Origin: Sulfurospirillum arcachonense DSM 9755
GTDB taxonomy: Bacteria; Campylobacterota; Campylobacteria; Campylobacterales; Sulfurospirillaceae
Reading direction: 5' to 3'
Length of the DNA stretch: 64,000 nt
Assembly: GCF_000597725.1 (NCBI RefSeq)
Contig: NZ_JFBL01000014.1
Coordinates: 1-64,000, forward strand
Each line of letters begins with the position of its first letter. The stretch's first letter is position 1. The notes under the pieces were generated by a model that was given only the letters and a program-made list of their open reading frames with translations, did not search any database and was not told where the DNA came from. Both the position numbers and the translations under genes were made by a program. Positions 7,959-16,514 of this stretch are shown piece after piece.

Positions 7959-9842
7959 ATGAAACTGCAACAAAAGATTACTCTATCTATAGTGGGCGCT
8001 ATAGCGGTTGGTTTTATTGTTTTTCTTGGCATTAATCACTCGATGATGCAAAAAACAACTTCTAATGAAATCAATCAAAAACTTCAAGCTAAAGTAACAG
8101 ATTTACGGCATATTATTGATGGTTGGTTGCAATCTAAAGAAGATATAGTAGCGTCTTTGGCAAAGCGTATACGTACACTTGAGGATAAATCTCCTGATAA
8201 TGTAAGAAAGTATTTGAGTTTTGCTTCTGATGCTGCAAAGATGAAAAGTTCTTTGGTATATTTTAAAGGAGAACCACTTATACATATAAATCCTAAGGTA
8301 AAAGTTCCTGCAGAAAAATTTGAATCAGAGTTTCTTTATCAAACAGTAAAAGCTAACAATTTTAAACCCAACATCACTTCTGTTTTTAAAAGTTATGTCG
8401 ATAAAAAAAGTAATATTATTGATATTTCTGCACCTATAGAAGGTGAAAGTTTTGCTACGATTGTTGTGCAAATCAAAAGTGTAGAGCAAGAAGTGAGTGC
8501 AACAAAACTCAAAGGTGGTTTTACTGCTTTATTTGCTAAAGATAGAAAGATTTTAGTAGACCCAAATCCAAAATTTATAGGAAAAACACTCTCAGAAAAT
8601 TTACCTGATCTTAAATGGATGGAAGATAAAATCTATGCTCAAAAGTCAGGATTACTAGAGTTTTCTATGGGTGGGGAAGAGTATTTATTGGTCTTTGATA
8701 CCATCAAAGCAACCGGCTGGAAGATTGTGGCGACTTTAAAAAAAGAGGTTGCTTTTAGTAATCTAAACAATCAAACGCAAAACCTACTTTATATTAGTTT
8801 ATCTTTTTTAGGATTTGGAGCTTTAGGTATTTTTGTTCTTCTTGTATGGCAATTTAAGCCATTGGTTGCTTTGCAAATCATGGTGAAAGATTTGAGTTCT
8901 GGTGAAGGTGACTTGACACAACGTTTACATGTAAAGAGTCGTGATGAACTAGGCGAGATAGCAAACTCAATAAATCTTTTTATTGAAAAAATTCAAACAT
9001 TGCTAATTAATTCAAAAGAAACAAGTAGTGAAAATGCTTCTATATCTCATGAGCTTTCTACTACTTCTTTAGCAGTCGGTAAACGCTCGGAAGAGGAGAG
9101 TTTGATTGTTGCTGATTCGGTAAAAGAAGGTAATAAAGTTTTAGAAGAATTGGAAAGTTCTGTAAGTACGATAAAAAATAATAGCGAGCAATTGGATGTA
9201 GCAAATAGTAGTTTTATAGCTATGAAAGAAGAGATGAATAGTCTAAACTCTCAGCTACAAAATGGTTCACAAAAAGAGTTAGAACTAGCTACTAAGTTGC
9301 AAACAACAAGCCAAAATACAGAAGAGATTAAAAATGTTTTGACTGTTATTTCAGATATTGCCGATCAAACCAATCTTTTAGCGCTTAATGCTGCTATTGA
9401 AGCTGCGAGGGCAGGGGAACATGGGCGAGGTTTTGCTGTTGTGGCAGATGAAGTAAGGCAGCTAGCAGAGAGAACACAAAGAAGTCTTGGCGAAATCAAT
9501 ACTACAATAAATATCGTTGTTCAAGCAATCTCAGATGCTAGTGGTGAGATGGATTATAACTCAAAAGAGATACTTAAACTCTCAGAATTATCTTCAAATC
9601 TTGAACATGTTGTACAAGATAATGCAATAATTTTGCAAGAAAATATCTCATCCAATCATCAAAGTGTCCAAGATTTTGTTCATGTTAATGAGTCAATTAA
9701 AACGATGATTGGAAAAATAGAAGAGATGGAGACTCTCGTAAGTGCTAATGTAAGAAGTATTGAAGAAGTGGCTGGGGCAAGTGAGCATCTCTCTTCTATG
9801 ACAAATAAGTTAGATGGTGAGCTTGGACGCTTTAAAGTATAA
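7959..9842 (+). CDS. methyl-accepting chemotaxis protein with Cache-type sensor
   Basis: The 627-residue receptor has a first membrane helix at about residues 10-28. A periplasmic region of about 240 residues follows that looks like a double Cache domain, then a second helix at about 277-299. A HAMP domain ([24 protein letters not shown]) and a long coiled-coil signalling domain come next. The hairpin tip is the standard [20 protein letters not shown] and [16 protein letters not shown] near residues 466-505. The ligand cannot be told from sequence. There is no C-terminal CheR-docking pentapeptide. The gene stands alone behind its own promoter with an AGGAGGG site. Confidence 0.95.
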   Translation: MKLQQKITLSIVGAIAVGFIVFLGINHSMMQKTTSNEINQKLQAKVTDLRHIIDGWLQSKEDIVASLAKRIRTLEDKSPDNVRKYLSFASDAAKMKSSLVYFKGEPLIHINPKVKVPAEKFESEFLYQTVKANNFKPNITSVFKSYVDKKSNIIDISAPIEGESFATIVVQIKSVEQEVSATKLKGGFTALFAKDRKILVDPNPKFIGKTLSENLPDLKWMEDKIYAQKSGLLEFSMGGEEYLLVFDTIKATGWKIVATLKKEVAFSNLNNQTQNLLYISLSFLGFGALGIFVLLVWQFKPLVALQIMVKDLSSGEGDLTQRLHVKSRDELGEIANSINLFIEKIQTLLINSKETSSENASISHELSTTSLAVGKRSEEESLIVADSVKEGNKVLEELESSVSTIKNNSEQLDVANSSFIAMKEEMNSLNSQLQNGSQKELELATKLQTTSQNTEEIKNVLTVISDIADQTNLLALNAAIEAARAGEHGRGFAVVADEVRQLAERTQRSLGEINTTINIVVQAISDASGEMDYNSKEILKLSELSSNLEHVVQDNAIILQENISSNHQSVQDFVHVNESIKTMIGKIEEMETLVSANVRSIEEVAGASEHLSSMTNKLDGELGRFKV

Positions 9843-9872
9843 TATTTTTTAAGTTAATGGTGAAGGTGGTAT

Positions 9873-10817
9873 ATGCATATAGCGATTATTGGTGCTGGTG
9901 GAGTAGGGTCTTATTATGGGGCTAGATTAGTTAGTAGTGGTATGAAAACAACTTTTGTTGCTAGAGGAAAACATTTAGAAGCAATTAAAAAAAATGGTTT
10001 ACATGTAAACCATAAAGATTTTGAATTTGAAGATTTTGAATTTGAAGATTTTGTGGATGCTTATGATCTACAAGCACTTCTTTTAAAAGATCCAAGAGAG
10101 TTTGATGCTCTTATCGTACTGACTAAGGCTATACTTACAAAAGAGATAGCAATAACACTTGCAAAATGGTGTGCAAAGCATACTCCTTATATTATCTCAT
10201 TGCAAAATGGCGTAGAAAATGAAGATATATTGGCTTCATATATAGACCCAAAAAAGATTATTGGGGGACTTAGTGTAAAAATTGGTGCACATATAATCAA
10301 ACCAGGGATTGTTCATGCTATAGGTGAAGCACAAACACCTCTTGGTTTATGGCAAGAGAGTGAAGAGGGAAAAACTTTTTTACATGATTTTGTAGCTATT
10401 TTAAGCAAAAGTAACATTCCAGCAAATATATCAGAAGATATAAGACTAGAGCTGTGGAAAAAACTCATAATCAACAATGGAGTCAATGCTATTTGTGCTT
10501 TGCTTGAGAAAAAAACTGGTGAGATTATGCACCATAAAAAATTATCACTTATCGTACTAGGCCTTATGCATGAAACTGCAAAGGCTGCCAAAGTTGCAGG
10601 TGTAGAAGTAAGTCAAAAAGATGTTCAAGATATGTTTGAGCTTATAAGTAAGTTTGATTCAATCAAAACATCTATGCTAGTAGATAGAGAAAATTCTAGA
10701 GAATTAGAACTTGATGAGATTTGTGGAGTAGTCATAAAAAACTGTGAATTACAAGGTTTAGATGCACCCTATACAAGGACAATTTCTACTTTGTTGGAAG
10801 TTGTATATGAATCTTGA
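9873..10817 (+). CDS. panE: 2-dehydropantoate 2-reductase (ketopantoate reductase) family protein
   Basis: The 314-residue protein has the N-terminal Rossmann motif GAGGVGSYYGARL (residues 7-19) and the C-terminal helical domain block ELWKKLIINNGVNAI (about 194-208). This block carries the family's Lys and Asn residues. Ketopantoate reductase makes pantoate with NADPH for coenzyme A synthesis; the family also contains other 2-oxoacid reductases, so the substrate is likely but not certain. Near residues 48-60 a 15-bp tandem repeat gives DFEFEDFEFEDF, and just before it lies a perfect 20-bp palindrome. Two separate segments of this gene reappear fused in the intergenic region near 14050. Confidence 0.85.
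   Translation: MHIAIIGAGGVGSYYGARLVSSGMKTTFVARGKHLEAIKKNGLHVNHKDFEFEDFEFEDFVDAYDLQALLLKDPREFDALIVLTKAILTKEIAITLAKWCAKHTPYIISLQNGVENEDILASYIDPKKIIGGLSVKIGAHIIKPGIVHAIGEAQTPLGLWQESEEGKTFLHDFVAILSKSNIPANISEDIRLELWKKLIINNGVNAICALLEKKTGEIMHHKKLSLIVLGLMHETAKAAKVAGVEVSQKDVQDMFELISKFDSIKTSMLVDRENSRELELDEICGVVIKNCELQGLDAPYTRTISTLLEVVYES
9994..10013. repeat. perfect 20-bp palindrome inside panE
   Basis: ATGGTTTACATGTAAACCAT reads the same on both strands. It is the longest of the TTTACATGTAAA-type palindromes I found in this window. Confidence 0.9.
10017..10052 (+). repeat. in-frame 15-bp tandem repeat in panE
   Basis: The unit GATTTTGAATTTGAA occurs 2.4 times in tandem and stays in frame, giving DFEFE repeats. 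This looks like a slippage-prone insertion in a surface loop of the Rossmann domain. Confidence 0.85.
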
Positions 10818-10850
10818 GTTTATGGAAGAGAGATATCAATCTATATTTAA

Positions 10851-10877
10851 AAAAAGAGGAGAAATTCTCCTCTTTTT
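10851..10877. terminator. bidirectional terminator between panE and formate dehydrogenase genes
   Basis: AAAAAGAGGAGAA and TTCTCCTCTTTTT form a 13-bp stem with a minimal loop, with an A-run on one side and a T-run on the other. It serves the convergent genes on both strands. Confidence 0.85.
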
Positions 10878-10879
10878 CT

Positions 10880-11419
10880 TTAGATATTTAGCGTTTTAAT
10901 CGCTTTTTCTTTTATATTATTTCTTTCCATAGTTGGAGTTACAAAAATAAGAGCTTCGGTTGGACATATATCAACACAAGCATGGCCTCCACCTTCTAAG
11001 CCTTGACATAAGTCACATTTTATAGCTACGGATTTATCCAATCTTGGCATTCTTAATAGAGAAATTTGATCATAGTAATCTACACTTGCAGGTGCACAGT
11101 CAACTTCAATACAACCAAAAGGACAGGCTAAAGTACACATTTTACAACCTATACATTTTTCCTCTGCTAACTCAATACAATCAAGGCCAATACTCAATGC
11201 ACCAACAGGACATATATTAGCACAAGGGGCATCATCACATTGATGACATTGGTTTGGTAATGTTCCATGCTCAGTATTGTATACGATAAGTCTAGCTTTT
11301 GAAACTTTACCTCTAGCTTTTGATGATTCGTAACAAGCTGACATACAAGTATGACATCCTATGCATTTATGTGGGTCACTAGCAATATATTTATTTGTTC
11401 TTTCATCTAAATTTAACAT
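10880..11419 (-). CDS. formate dehydrogenase iron-sulfur subunit, HydN/FdhB-like ferredoxin
   Basis: The 179-residue protein carries four Cys clusters for four [4Fe-4S] centres: CIGCHTCMSAC, CHQCDDAPCANIC, CIGCKMCTLAC and CDLCQG with CVDICP. There is no signal peptide or membrane anchor, so it is cytoplasmic. I chose the ATG at 11419, which follows the TGA of the catalytic-subunit gene by one base and has GGAG just upstream; an in-frame ATG at 11449 would overlap that gene and lacks a good site. It should pass electrons from the catalytic subunit to an unidentified acceptor. Confidence 0.9.
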   Translation of the reverse strand: MLNLDERTNKYIASDPHKCIGCHTCMSACYESSKARGKVSKARLIVYNTEHGTLPNQCHQCDDAPCANICPVGALSIGLDCIELAEEKCIGCKMCTLACPFGCIEVDCAPASVDYYDQISLLRMPRLDKSVAIKCDLCQGLEGGGHACVDICPTEALIFVTPTMERNNIKEKAIKTLNI

Positions 11420-11420
11420 C

Positions 11421-13670
11421 TCATATCTCCACTTCTTCATATTCGTCAAAAGTAATTTTTTGAGAATAGAATTTTTCTTTTTTCTCTATAAGTACTTGCG
11501 CATACTCTTGATTTGAAATTTTATGGAACTTCACTGCTGCTTTATATGTTGGAGTCCTTGTAATCGCATCAGCACCTTCACTTGTAAGTTCATTTGCATG
11601 ACCTTCCCAATAATGAAATGACATTTGCATTACTTTATCTGGAACAACAGGAGTTACTTCAACTTTTACTGCTATGCGACCATATCTGCTTTCAACAGCG
11701 ATATAATCTCCGTCTTGAACACCATAAGCTGCAGCAGTACTTTGATTAATTTCTCCACATGGACCATGAATATCAGCACCATTTTCAAGAGCTGGTGATC
11801 TTCTTGTCATTGTTCCTACTGTGTAGTGGTATACTTTTCTTGTTGTTAAAAGTTCGATTGGATATTCTTCATCAGCTGGTTCATCAACAGAACCTGCCAT
11901 GTGAGGATAAGTACTAGGAAGCTTAAGTCTTTTTGCCAAATCTTGCTCTGCTTTTTCAATATCTTTTTTGTTATCAACAAAAATAACTGGAGCAAAATTT
12001 CCTTTTTTATCAGGAGTTAAAAACTCTTTGTTCATATACAAGATTGGTGAACCAGGATGGTCTTCGCTAGGACACGGCCAGTGAAGTCCTTTTTCTTTAT
12101 CTATTCTTGCATAACTCATACCACCATAACGATTTGGATCAGCAACTCTTATTTCTTGCCAAATTTCTTCAGAGCTTGAAAAGTCAAAACCTTGAGCATC
12201 CATTTTTTTAGCCAATGCACAGATAATTTGCCAGTCATTTTTAATATCACCTACTGGTGAAATAGCTTGATGATTTAATTGAACTCTTCTTTCCGCATTT
12301 GTATAACAGCCTGTTTTTTCAGAATTTGAAACGGCAGGTAAAACGATATCTGCTTTTAATGCTGTTTCTGTTAAGAAAAGATCTTGAACAATATAAAGAT
12401 CAACATGTGCCAATGCTTTTAATAAACGATTAGTATTAGGGTCAGAGATAACAGGATTTTCACCTACTGTCCAAAATATTTTGACTTTATCTTCTAAGAT
12501 AACATCTGGTATATCCGTTCTTCTTACCCCAACTTTATTGTCAAGTTTACAGTTCCATAGTTCTTCGTAAAATTTTATAGCTTCTTTATCAAATACTTTT
12601 TTACCATTTGGAAAAATATCTGGTAACATACCCATATCACAGGCACCTTGAACATTTTGTTGCCCACGGATTGCCAAATCTCCTGAACCTAGAGAACCAA
12701 TATTGCCTGTTGATAAAATAAGATTTGATATATTAAATACATTACCTACACCATGGTTAAAGTGAGTAATTCCCATACCATGTGTGATAATTGCTGGTTT
12801 TATTGTAGCGTACATTTGAGCTGCTTTTTTAATCAATTCAGCAGGTACACCCGATGTCTTTTCAATTGCTTCTGGAGAATAGTCTTTGATTACTTCTTTT
12901 ACATATTCAAATCCATTTGTATGGTTACTAATAAAGTTAGTATCTTGCAAATTATTTGTGATTATATGATGTAATATAGCATTTAAAATTGGAATATTAT
13001 GTTCTGGTTTTAGTTGTAAATGAACATCTGCTTTTTTAGCTAATTCTGTTTTAATCGGATCTATAACGATTAGTTTAGCACCACGACTTAATGCTCTTTG
13101 AATATACATAGCTGCTATTGGGTGAGCATTTTCAGGGTTAGATCCTATCATCATAATACAGTTACTGTGTTCTCCAATCTCAGTAAAACTATTTGTTGAT
13201 GACCCACAGCCAATCGTCTGAGCTAAACCAGCTACAGTTGGTCCATGACAAACACGAGCACAGTGATCTATATTGTTAGTTCCTACAACAGATCTCATGA
13301 ATTTTTGTGCGACGTAGTTTTCTTCTAGAGTAGATCTTGAGGAAAAGTTTCCAGCTATGGCATCACTACCATGTTGTGCTTTTACTTCTTTCATTTTTGA
13401 TGCTATTAATTCAAGTGCTTCATCCCAAGATACTTCTTCAAATGTTCCCTCTTTTGAAAAAACACCATCTTTTTTTCTTATTAAAGGTTTTTTTAACCTA
13501 TCATTTGCACCAACATAATCCCAACCATAAAGACCTTTTAGACAAAGTTCTCCATCATTGACATAGTTGCCACAACTTCCTTTTGCTTTTACAATTCTAT
13601 TATCTTCAATTGATAAATCAACATTACATCCTGTCCCACAATATGGACAGATAACTCTCGTTTCTTTCAT
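11421..13670 (-). CDS. fdhF: molybdopterin formate dehydrogenase catalytic subunit
   Basis: The 749-residue protein starts with a [4Fe-4S] motif (Cys8, Cys11, Cys15, Cys43) and has no Tat signal, so it acts in the cytoplasm. The active site reads RVCHGPTVAGLAQ with Cys141 where E. coli FDH-H has selenocysteine; the codon is TGT, so this is the Cys form. The molybdopterin-guanine dinucleotide domains follow, including the C-terminal block with TTRKVYHYTVGTMTRRSP. It oxidises formate (or reduces CO2). The only partner encoded beside it is the ferredoxin-like subunit; no membrane subunit, hydrogenase or diaphorase is adjacent. MobB, which helps make its cofactor, is encoded at 59791. Confidence 0.93.
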   Translation of the reverse strand: MKETRVICPYCGTGCNVDLSIEDNRIVKAKGSCGNYVNDGELCLKGLYGWDYVGANDRLKKPLIRKKDGVFSKEGTFEEVSWDEALELIASKMKEVKAQHGSDAIAGNFSSRSTLEENYVAQKFMRSVVGTNNIDHCARVCHGPTVAGLAQTIGCGSSTNSFTEIGEHSNCIMMIGSNPENAHPIAAMYIQRALSRGAKLIVIDPIKTELAKKADVHLQLKPEHNIPILNAILHHIITNNLQDTNFISNHTNGFEYVKEVIKDYSPEAIEKTSGVPAELIKKAAQMYATIKPAIITHGMGITHFNHGVGNVFNISNLILSTGNIGSLGSGDLAIRGQQNVQGACDMGMLPDIFPNGKKVFDKEAIKFYEELWNCKLDNKVGVRRTDIPDVILEDKVKIFWTVGENPVISDPNTNRLLKALAHVDLYIVQDLFLTETALKADIVLPAVSNSEKTGCYTNAERRVQLNHQAISPVGDIKNDWQIICALAKKMDAQGFDFSSSEEIWQEIRVADPNRYGGMSYARIDKEKGLHWPCPSEDHPGSPILYMNKEFLTPDKKGNFAPVIFVDNKKDIEKAEQDLAKRLKLPSTYPHMAGSVDEPADEEYPIELLTTRKVYHYTVGTMTRRSPALENGADIHGPCGEINQSTAAAYGVQDGDYIAVESRYGRIAVKVEVTPVVPDKVMQMSFHYWEGHANELTSEGADAITRTPTYKAAVKFHKISNQEYAQVLIEKKEKFYSQKITFDEYEEVEI

Positions 13671-13870
13671 ATTAATTCCTTCCTGAAATATTGGTTATTT
13701 CCTATGAATAACATGTAGTTCGTTATATTCTTTATTAAAAAAATCTTTTTAGATTCTAAAACATAAATTTAAGTTTTTTCATTAGATAAATCAATTTTAT
13801 CTATAAAAATACACCTCCTGCGATATTGTTGTTTTTATCAAAATAATTAAATATTTATTAAAATAAAAAA

Positions 13871-13890
13871 TTACTAAAAAACTTTAGTAA
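13871..13890. promoter_or_regulatory. inverted repeat upstream of fdhF
   Basis: TTACTAAA and TTTAGTAA are perfect 8-bp arms around four bases. It could be an operator or an RNA hairpin in the fdhF leader. Confidence 0.4.
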
Positions 13891-13913
13891 AATTTTAGCA
13901 GAACTATAAAATG

Positions 13914-13939
13914 ATAAGAGTCATATTTATGACACTTAT
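13914..13939. promoter_or_regulatory. 26-bp operator-like palindrome
   Basis: Arms ATAAGAGTCATA and TATGACACTTAT are complementary at 11 of 12 positions around a TT centre. Size and symmetry fit a dimeric regulator between the two divergent operons. It does not match the FNR consensus TTGAT-N4-ATCAA. Confidence 0.5.
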
Positions 13940-14025
13940 TAGGAATTAAGTGTTTTTTTAAGTATAAAAGCAATATAAAGGTATTGTATTAAATAGTAAT
14001 AATCTAATATTACTAAAATAGTACA

Positions 14026-14072
14026 ATGGCGTAGAAAATAAAGATATAAGACTAGAGCTGTGGAAAAAACTC
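14026..14072 (+). pseudogene. scrambled relic of panE
   Basis: The first half (AATGGCGTAGAAAATAAAGA) matches panE at 10206-10225 with one change. The second half (GATATAAGACTAGAGCTGTG and onward) matches 10435-10466. In panE these segments are about 210 bp apart, and both are followed or preceded by GAAGATAT, which is the likely joint of an internal deletion in an old copy. Confidence 0.75.
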
Positions 14073-14161
14073 TAGATATGTCCTTTACATGTAAAGATAC
14101 AATTTTACTTTTCAATAAAACTTACTTGTGTAAGTTTGTCTTTATTTCACATGATAAATTT

Positions 14162-14191
14162 TTGACAATATTTTTGTATACTGACGATATT
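14162..14191 (+). promoter_or_regulatory. probable moxR operon promoter
   Basis: TTGACA at 14162-14167 is followed, after 18 bases, by GATATT at 14186-14191. The 18-bp palindrome at 14190-14207 overlaps the expected start site. Confidence 0.4.
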
Positions 14192-14207
14192 TTAATCTAG
14201 ATTAAAA
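14190..14207. promoter_or_regulatory. perfect 18-bp palindrome at moxR promoter
   Basis: TTTTAATCTAGATTAAAA lies at the putative transcription start, where a bound protein would block RNA polymerase. The regulator is unknown. Confidence 0.5.
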
Positions 14208-14267
14208 ATATATTATAAAAAAGAAGTAATATTTTTGCATAAGTAGTTATAAATATAAGGAAGTCTT

Positions 14268-15215
14268 ATGATAGACGTTGTCAAAGAGTTAAAAAAAGAA
14301 GTTTCAAAAGTGATTGTAGGATACTCCTCTGTTCTAGATTCTCTCATCGTAGGAATCTTATGTGAAGGACATATTTTGATGGAAGGAGTACCTGGCGTTG
14401 CTAAAACAACTACTATTAATACACTAGCTAAAGCTTTAGGTCTTCAATTTGGAAGAGTACAGTTTACACCAGATCTTTTACCAAGTGATATTATTGGTGC
14501 AGAAGTATTTAACCCAAAAAGTAGTGAATTTATTGTAAAAAAAGGTCCTATTTTTACTAATCTTTTATTAGCAGATGAGATAAATAGAGCACCTGCAAAA
14601 GTACAATCAGCACTTTTAGAAGCGATGCAAGAGAGACAAGTGACTATCGCAGAAGAGAGCTTTTTACTCCCTAGACCATTTTTTGTTTTAGCTACTCAAA
14701 ACTCTATAGAGTCTGGTGGAACTTATGCTCTTCCAGAAGCACAACTAGACCGGTTTATGATGAAAATTTTTATTAAGTACAATACTAAAGAAGAAGAGAT
14801 GGAAATTGCTGAGCGTATTTCATTAGAAACTTGTGAAGCAGTGGAAACTGTACTAGATGAAGAGACACTTAAAACTCTTCAACAAAAAATAAAAACTGTT
14901 CATGTTGACCTTCCTGTTAGAAGGTATATGACAGATATTATTTTTGCAACAAGAGAACCAAAAGATTATGGCTTAGAAGAATTAGCTCCTTATATAAGTT
15001 TTGGAGCAAGCCCTCGCTCAAGTATAGATTTACATAAAGCTAGTAGAGCATATGCTCTTATACATGAAAGAGATTATGTAACACCAGTTGATGTTGCTTC
15101 TGTTTGTAAAGAAGTTTTAGGTCATCGTATTATTTTGAGTTATGAAGCAGAAGCCGACGATATAACGGTAGAGTATATTATAAACAAAATATTAGAGACA
15201 TTACCTTTACCATAA
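14268..15215 (+). CDS. MoxR-family AAA+ ATPase
   Basis: The 315-residue ATPase has Walker A GVPGVAKTT (residues 40-48), Walker B LLLADEINRAP (Asp103, Glu104) and a sensor region ATQNSIESGGTYALPEAQLDRF typical of MoxR proteins. These act as chaperone-like ATPases that work with VWA-domain partners on membrane or metal-containing complexes. It is the first gene of a seven-gene run whose order (MoxR, DUF58, small TM protein, VWA, VWA-TPR, BatD) is the classic Bat operon. The next gene starts two bases after the stop, with AAGGAAG before its own ATG. Confidence 0.95.
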   Translation: MIDVVKELKKEVSKVIVGYSSVLDSLIVGILCEGHILMEGVPGVAKTTTINTLAKALGLQFGRVQFTPDLLPSDIIGAEVFNPKSSEFIVKKGPIFTNLLLADEINRAPAKVQSALLEAMQERQVTIAEESFLLPRPFFVLATQNSIESGGTYALPEAQLDRFMMKIFIKYNTKEEEMEIAERISLETCEAVETVLDEETLKTLQQKIKTVHVDLPVRRYMTDIIFATREPKDYGLEELAPYISFGASPRSSIDLHKASRAYALIHERDYVTPVDVASVCKEVLGHRIILSYEAEADDITVEYIINKILETLPLP

Positions 15216-15216
15216 C

Positions 15217-16053
15217 ATGCGAACACTTTCATATGACCGTATCATAGCCCGTGCTAAAAACCATATTTTTGGTGATATGACAGGATCAAATATCTCTAAA
15301 AAAGAGGGAGATGGTTATGATTTTGCACAAATCCGTGCACATACTTATGGTGATAATGTAAAACGTATTGATTGGAAAAAAAGCTCAAAAACCAATGAGT
15401 TACAACAACGGGTATTTTTTGAAGAGAAAGAAGTTCTTACCCATGTGATTGGACTACTCAATGGCTCAATGCATTTTGGTATTGCTCAAATGAAACAAAC
15501 AGTCTTAGCCGAAGTAATTGCTCTTTTAGGATTTAGTTCTGTACGCAATGGTGATCTGTTTTCTATCTCATTATTTGATGAAAAGCTTATTTTAAAAACA
15601 GCTATTGGTAAAAAAGAATCTTCTATTAGAGGGGCAACTAAAAAAGCTTTTGAATTTCCTTTAATAGGAAAAAAACTGAATTGGGATACTATTGAAAAAC
15701 ATATGTTTTCACATTTTAAAAAACCTTCTTTAGTCTTTATTATTGGGGATTTCTTTGATATACCAAAATTAAATCTGATTAGTAAAAAACATACTGTTAT
15801 CCTCATTATGATTAGAGATCATTTTGAAGAAAAACCTACTAAAGTTGGCTCTGTTTTAGTAAGAGACCCTATATCTTTAAAAGAAGAGAGAGTTGTTTTA
15901 GACGAATCATTTGTAAAAGAGTATACAAAAAAACAAAAACTTTATGACAGCAAATTAGAGGATTATTTAAAAAAATATGCTGTTCGATGGGTTAAAATTT
16001 ATACCAATGAAGACCCTTTTAAAAAATTATCTTCTATATTTAAGGCCTATTAA
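15217..16053 (+). CDS. DUF58 domain protein of Bat operon
   Basis: The 278-residue protein carries the DUF58 signature RIDWKKSSKTNELQQRVF (about residues 50-67), preceded by GDGYDFAQIRAHTYGDNV. DUF58 proteins accompany MoxR ATPases and are thought to be VWA-like partners; their biochemistry is poorly known. The region around residues 80-190 has the alternating strand/helix pattern of a VWA fold but the metal-site DxSxS is absent. Translation is coupled: its stop codon ends at 16053, the first base of the next ATG. Confidence 0.9.
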   Translation: MRTLSYDRIIARAKNHIFGDMTGSNISKKEGDGYDFAQIRAHTYGDNVKRIDWKKSSKTNELQQRVFFEEKEVLTHVIGLLNGSMHFGIAQMKQTVLAEVIALLGFSSVRNGDLFSISLFDEKLILKTAIGKKESSIRGATKKAFEFPLIGKKLNWDTIEKHMFSHFKKPSLVFIIGDFFDIPKLNLISKKHTVILIMIRDHFEEKPTKVGSVLVRDPISLKEERVVLDESFVKEYTKKQKLYDSKLEDYLKKYAVRWVKIYTNEDPFKKLSSIFKAY

Positions 16054-16514
16054 TGTATAGAGCATTTATATCGTATATGAAAGGCTTATTTGGATTAGAA
16101 CCTAGCCAAAGAGAGTATATATACTATAATCCTGAAGGCGATTTTCAAGATATTAGAAACTTGATGCCTGTAGAAGATGCAACACTACTTCCTTTTCTTT
16201 TTGGATTAGTAATTTTCTGTGTTTTTTTATGTTGGGCTATATATAAGTTAGTAAAATATATTCAATATAAAAGGTCAAATCGTATTCATATAATCGCCAA
16301 AAAACATTTAACTACTTTAAATTTAGAAGATGCCAAAACATGCGCATATGAATTTACCCAATGGGCATCTCATCTAGTCACCCCTGAAAATAAAACAATC
16401 TATGAAGAGATTGAATGTAATCTTTTTAAATACAAATATAAAAAACAGACTCAACCATTAACTTCTAGTGAACAAAAAGCATTACAATCTTTTTTGGAGA
16501 GTACTCATGGATAA
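16053..16514 (+). CDS. small single-pass membrane protein of Bat operon
   Basis: The 153-residue protein has one membrane helix (LLPFLFGLVIFCVFLCWAIY, about residues 47-66) and a soluble C-terminal helical domain. Its place between the DUF58 and BatA genes is that of DUF4381-type proteins in other Bat operons; I assign it by position and topology, not by motif. It overlaps the genes on both sides by one and eight bases, so translation is coupled. Confidence 0.75.
   Translation: MYRAFISYMKGLFGLEPSQREYIYYNPEGDFQDIRNLMPVEDATLLPFLFGLVIFCVFLCWAIYKLVKYIQYKRSNRIHIIAKKHLTTLNLEDAKTCAYEFTQWASHLVTPENKTIYEEIECNLFKYKYKKQTQPLTSSEQKALQSFLESTHG

Larger units (their letters stand above)
13671..14267. other. 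597-bp divergent intergenic region with palindromes and a panE relic
   Basis: The gap separates the divergent formate dehydrogenase and moxR operons. From left to right it holds an orphan perfect Shine-Dalgarno on the minus strand (13811-13819), an 8-bp-arm hairpin (13871-13890), a 26-bp operator-like palindrome (13914-13939), the panE relic (14026-14072), a TTTACATGTAAA palindrome (14084-14095), and a promoter with an 18-bp palindrome for moxR. I find no convincing gene. Confidence 0.75.

Noticed and set aside
10017-10052. Possible CRISPR-like repeat
   Set aside because: The units are adjacent without spacers, in frame within panE; it is a simple tandem repeat.
9873-10817. panE as a pseudogene because of its repeat
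   Set aside because: The tandem repeat is in frame, and both conserved ends of the enzyme are intact at normal length.
13222-13262. Selenocysteine codon in fdhF
   Set aside because: The active-site codon on the minus strand is TGT (Cys), and the frame has no internal TGA.
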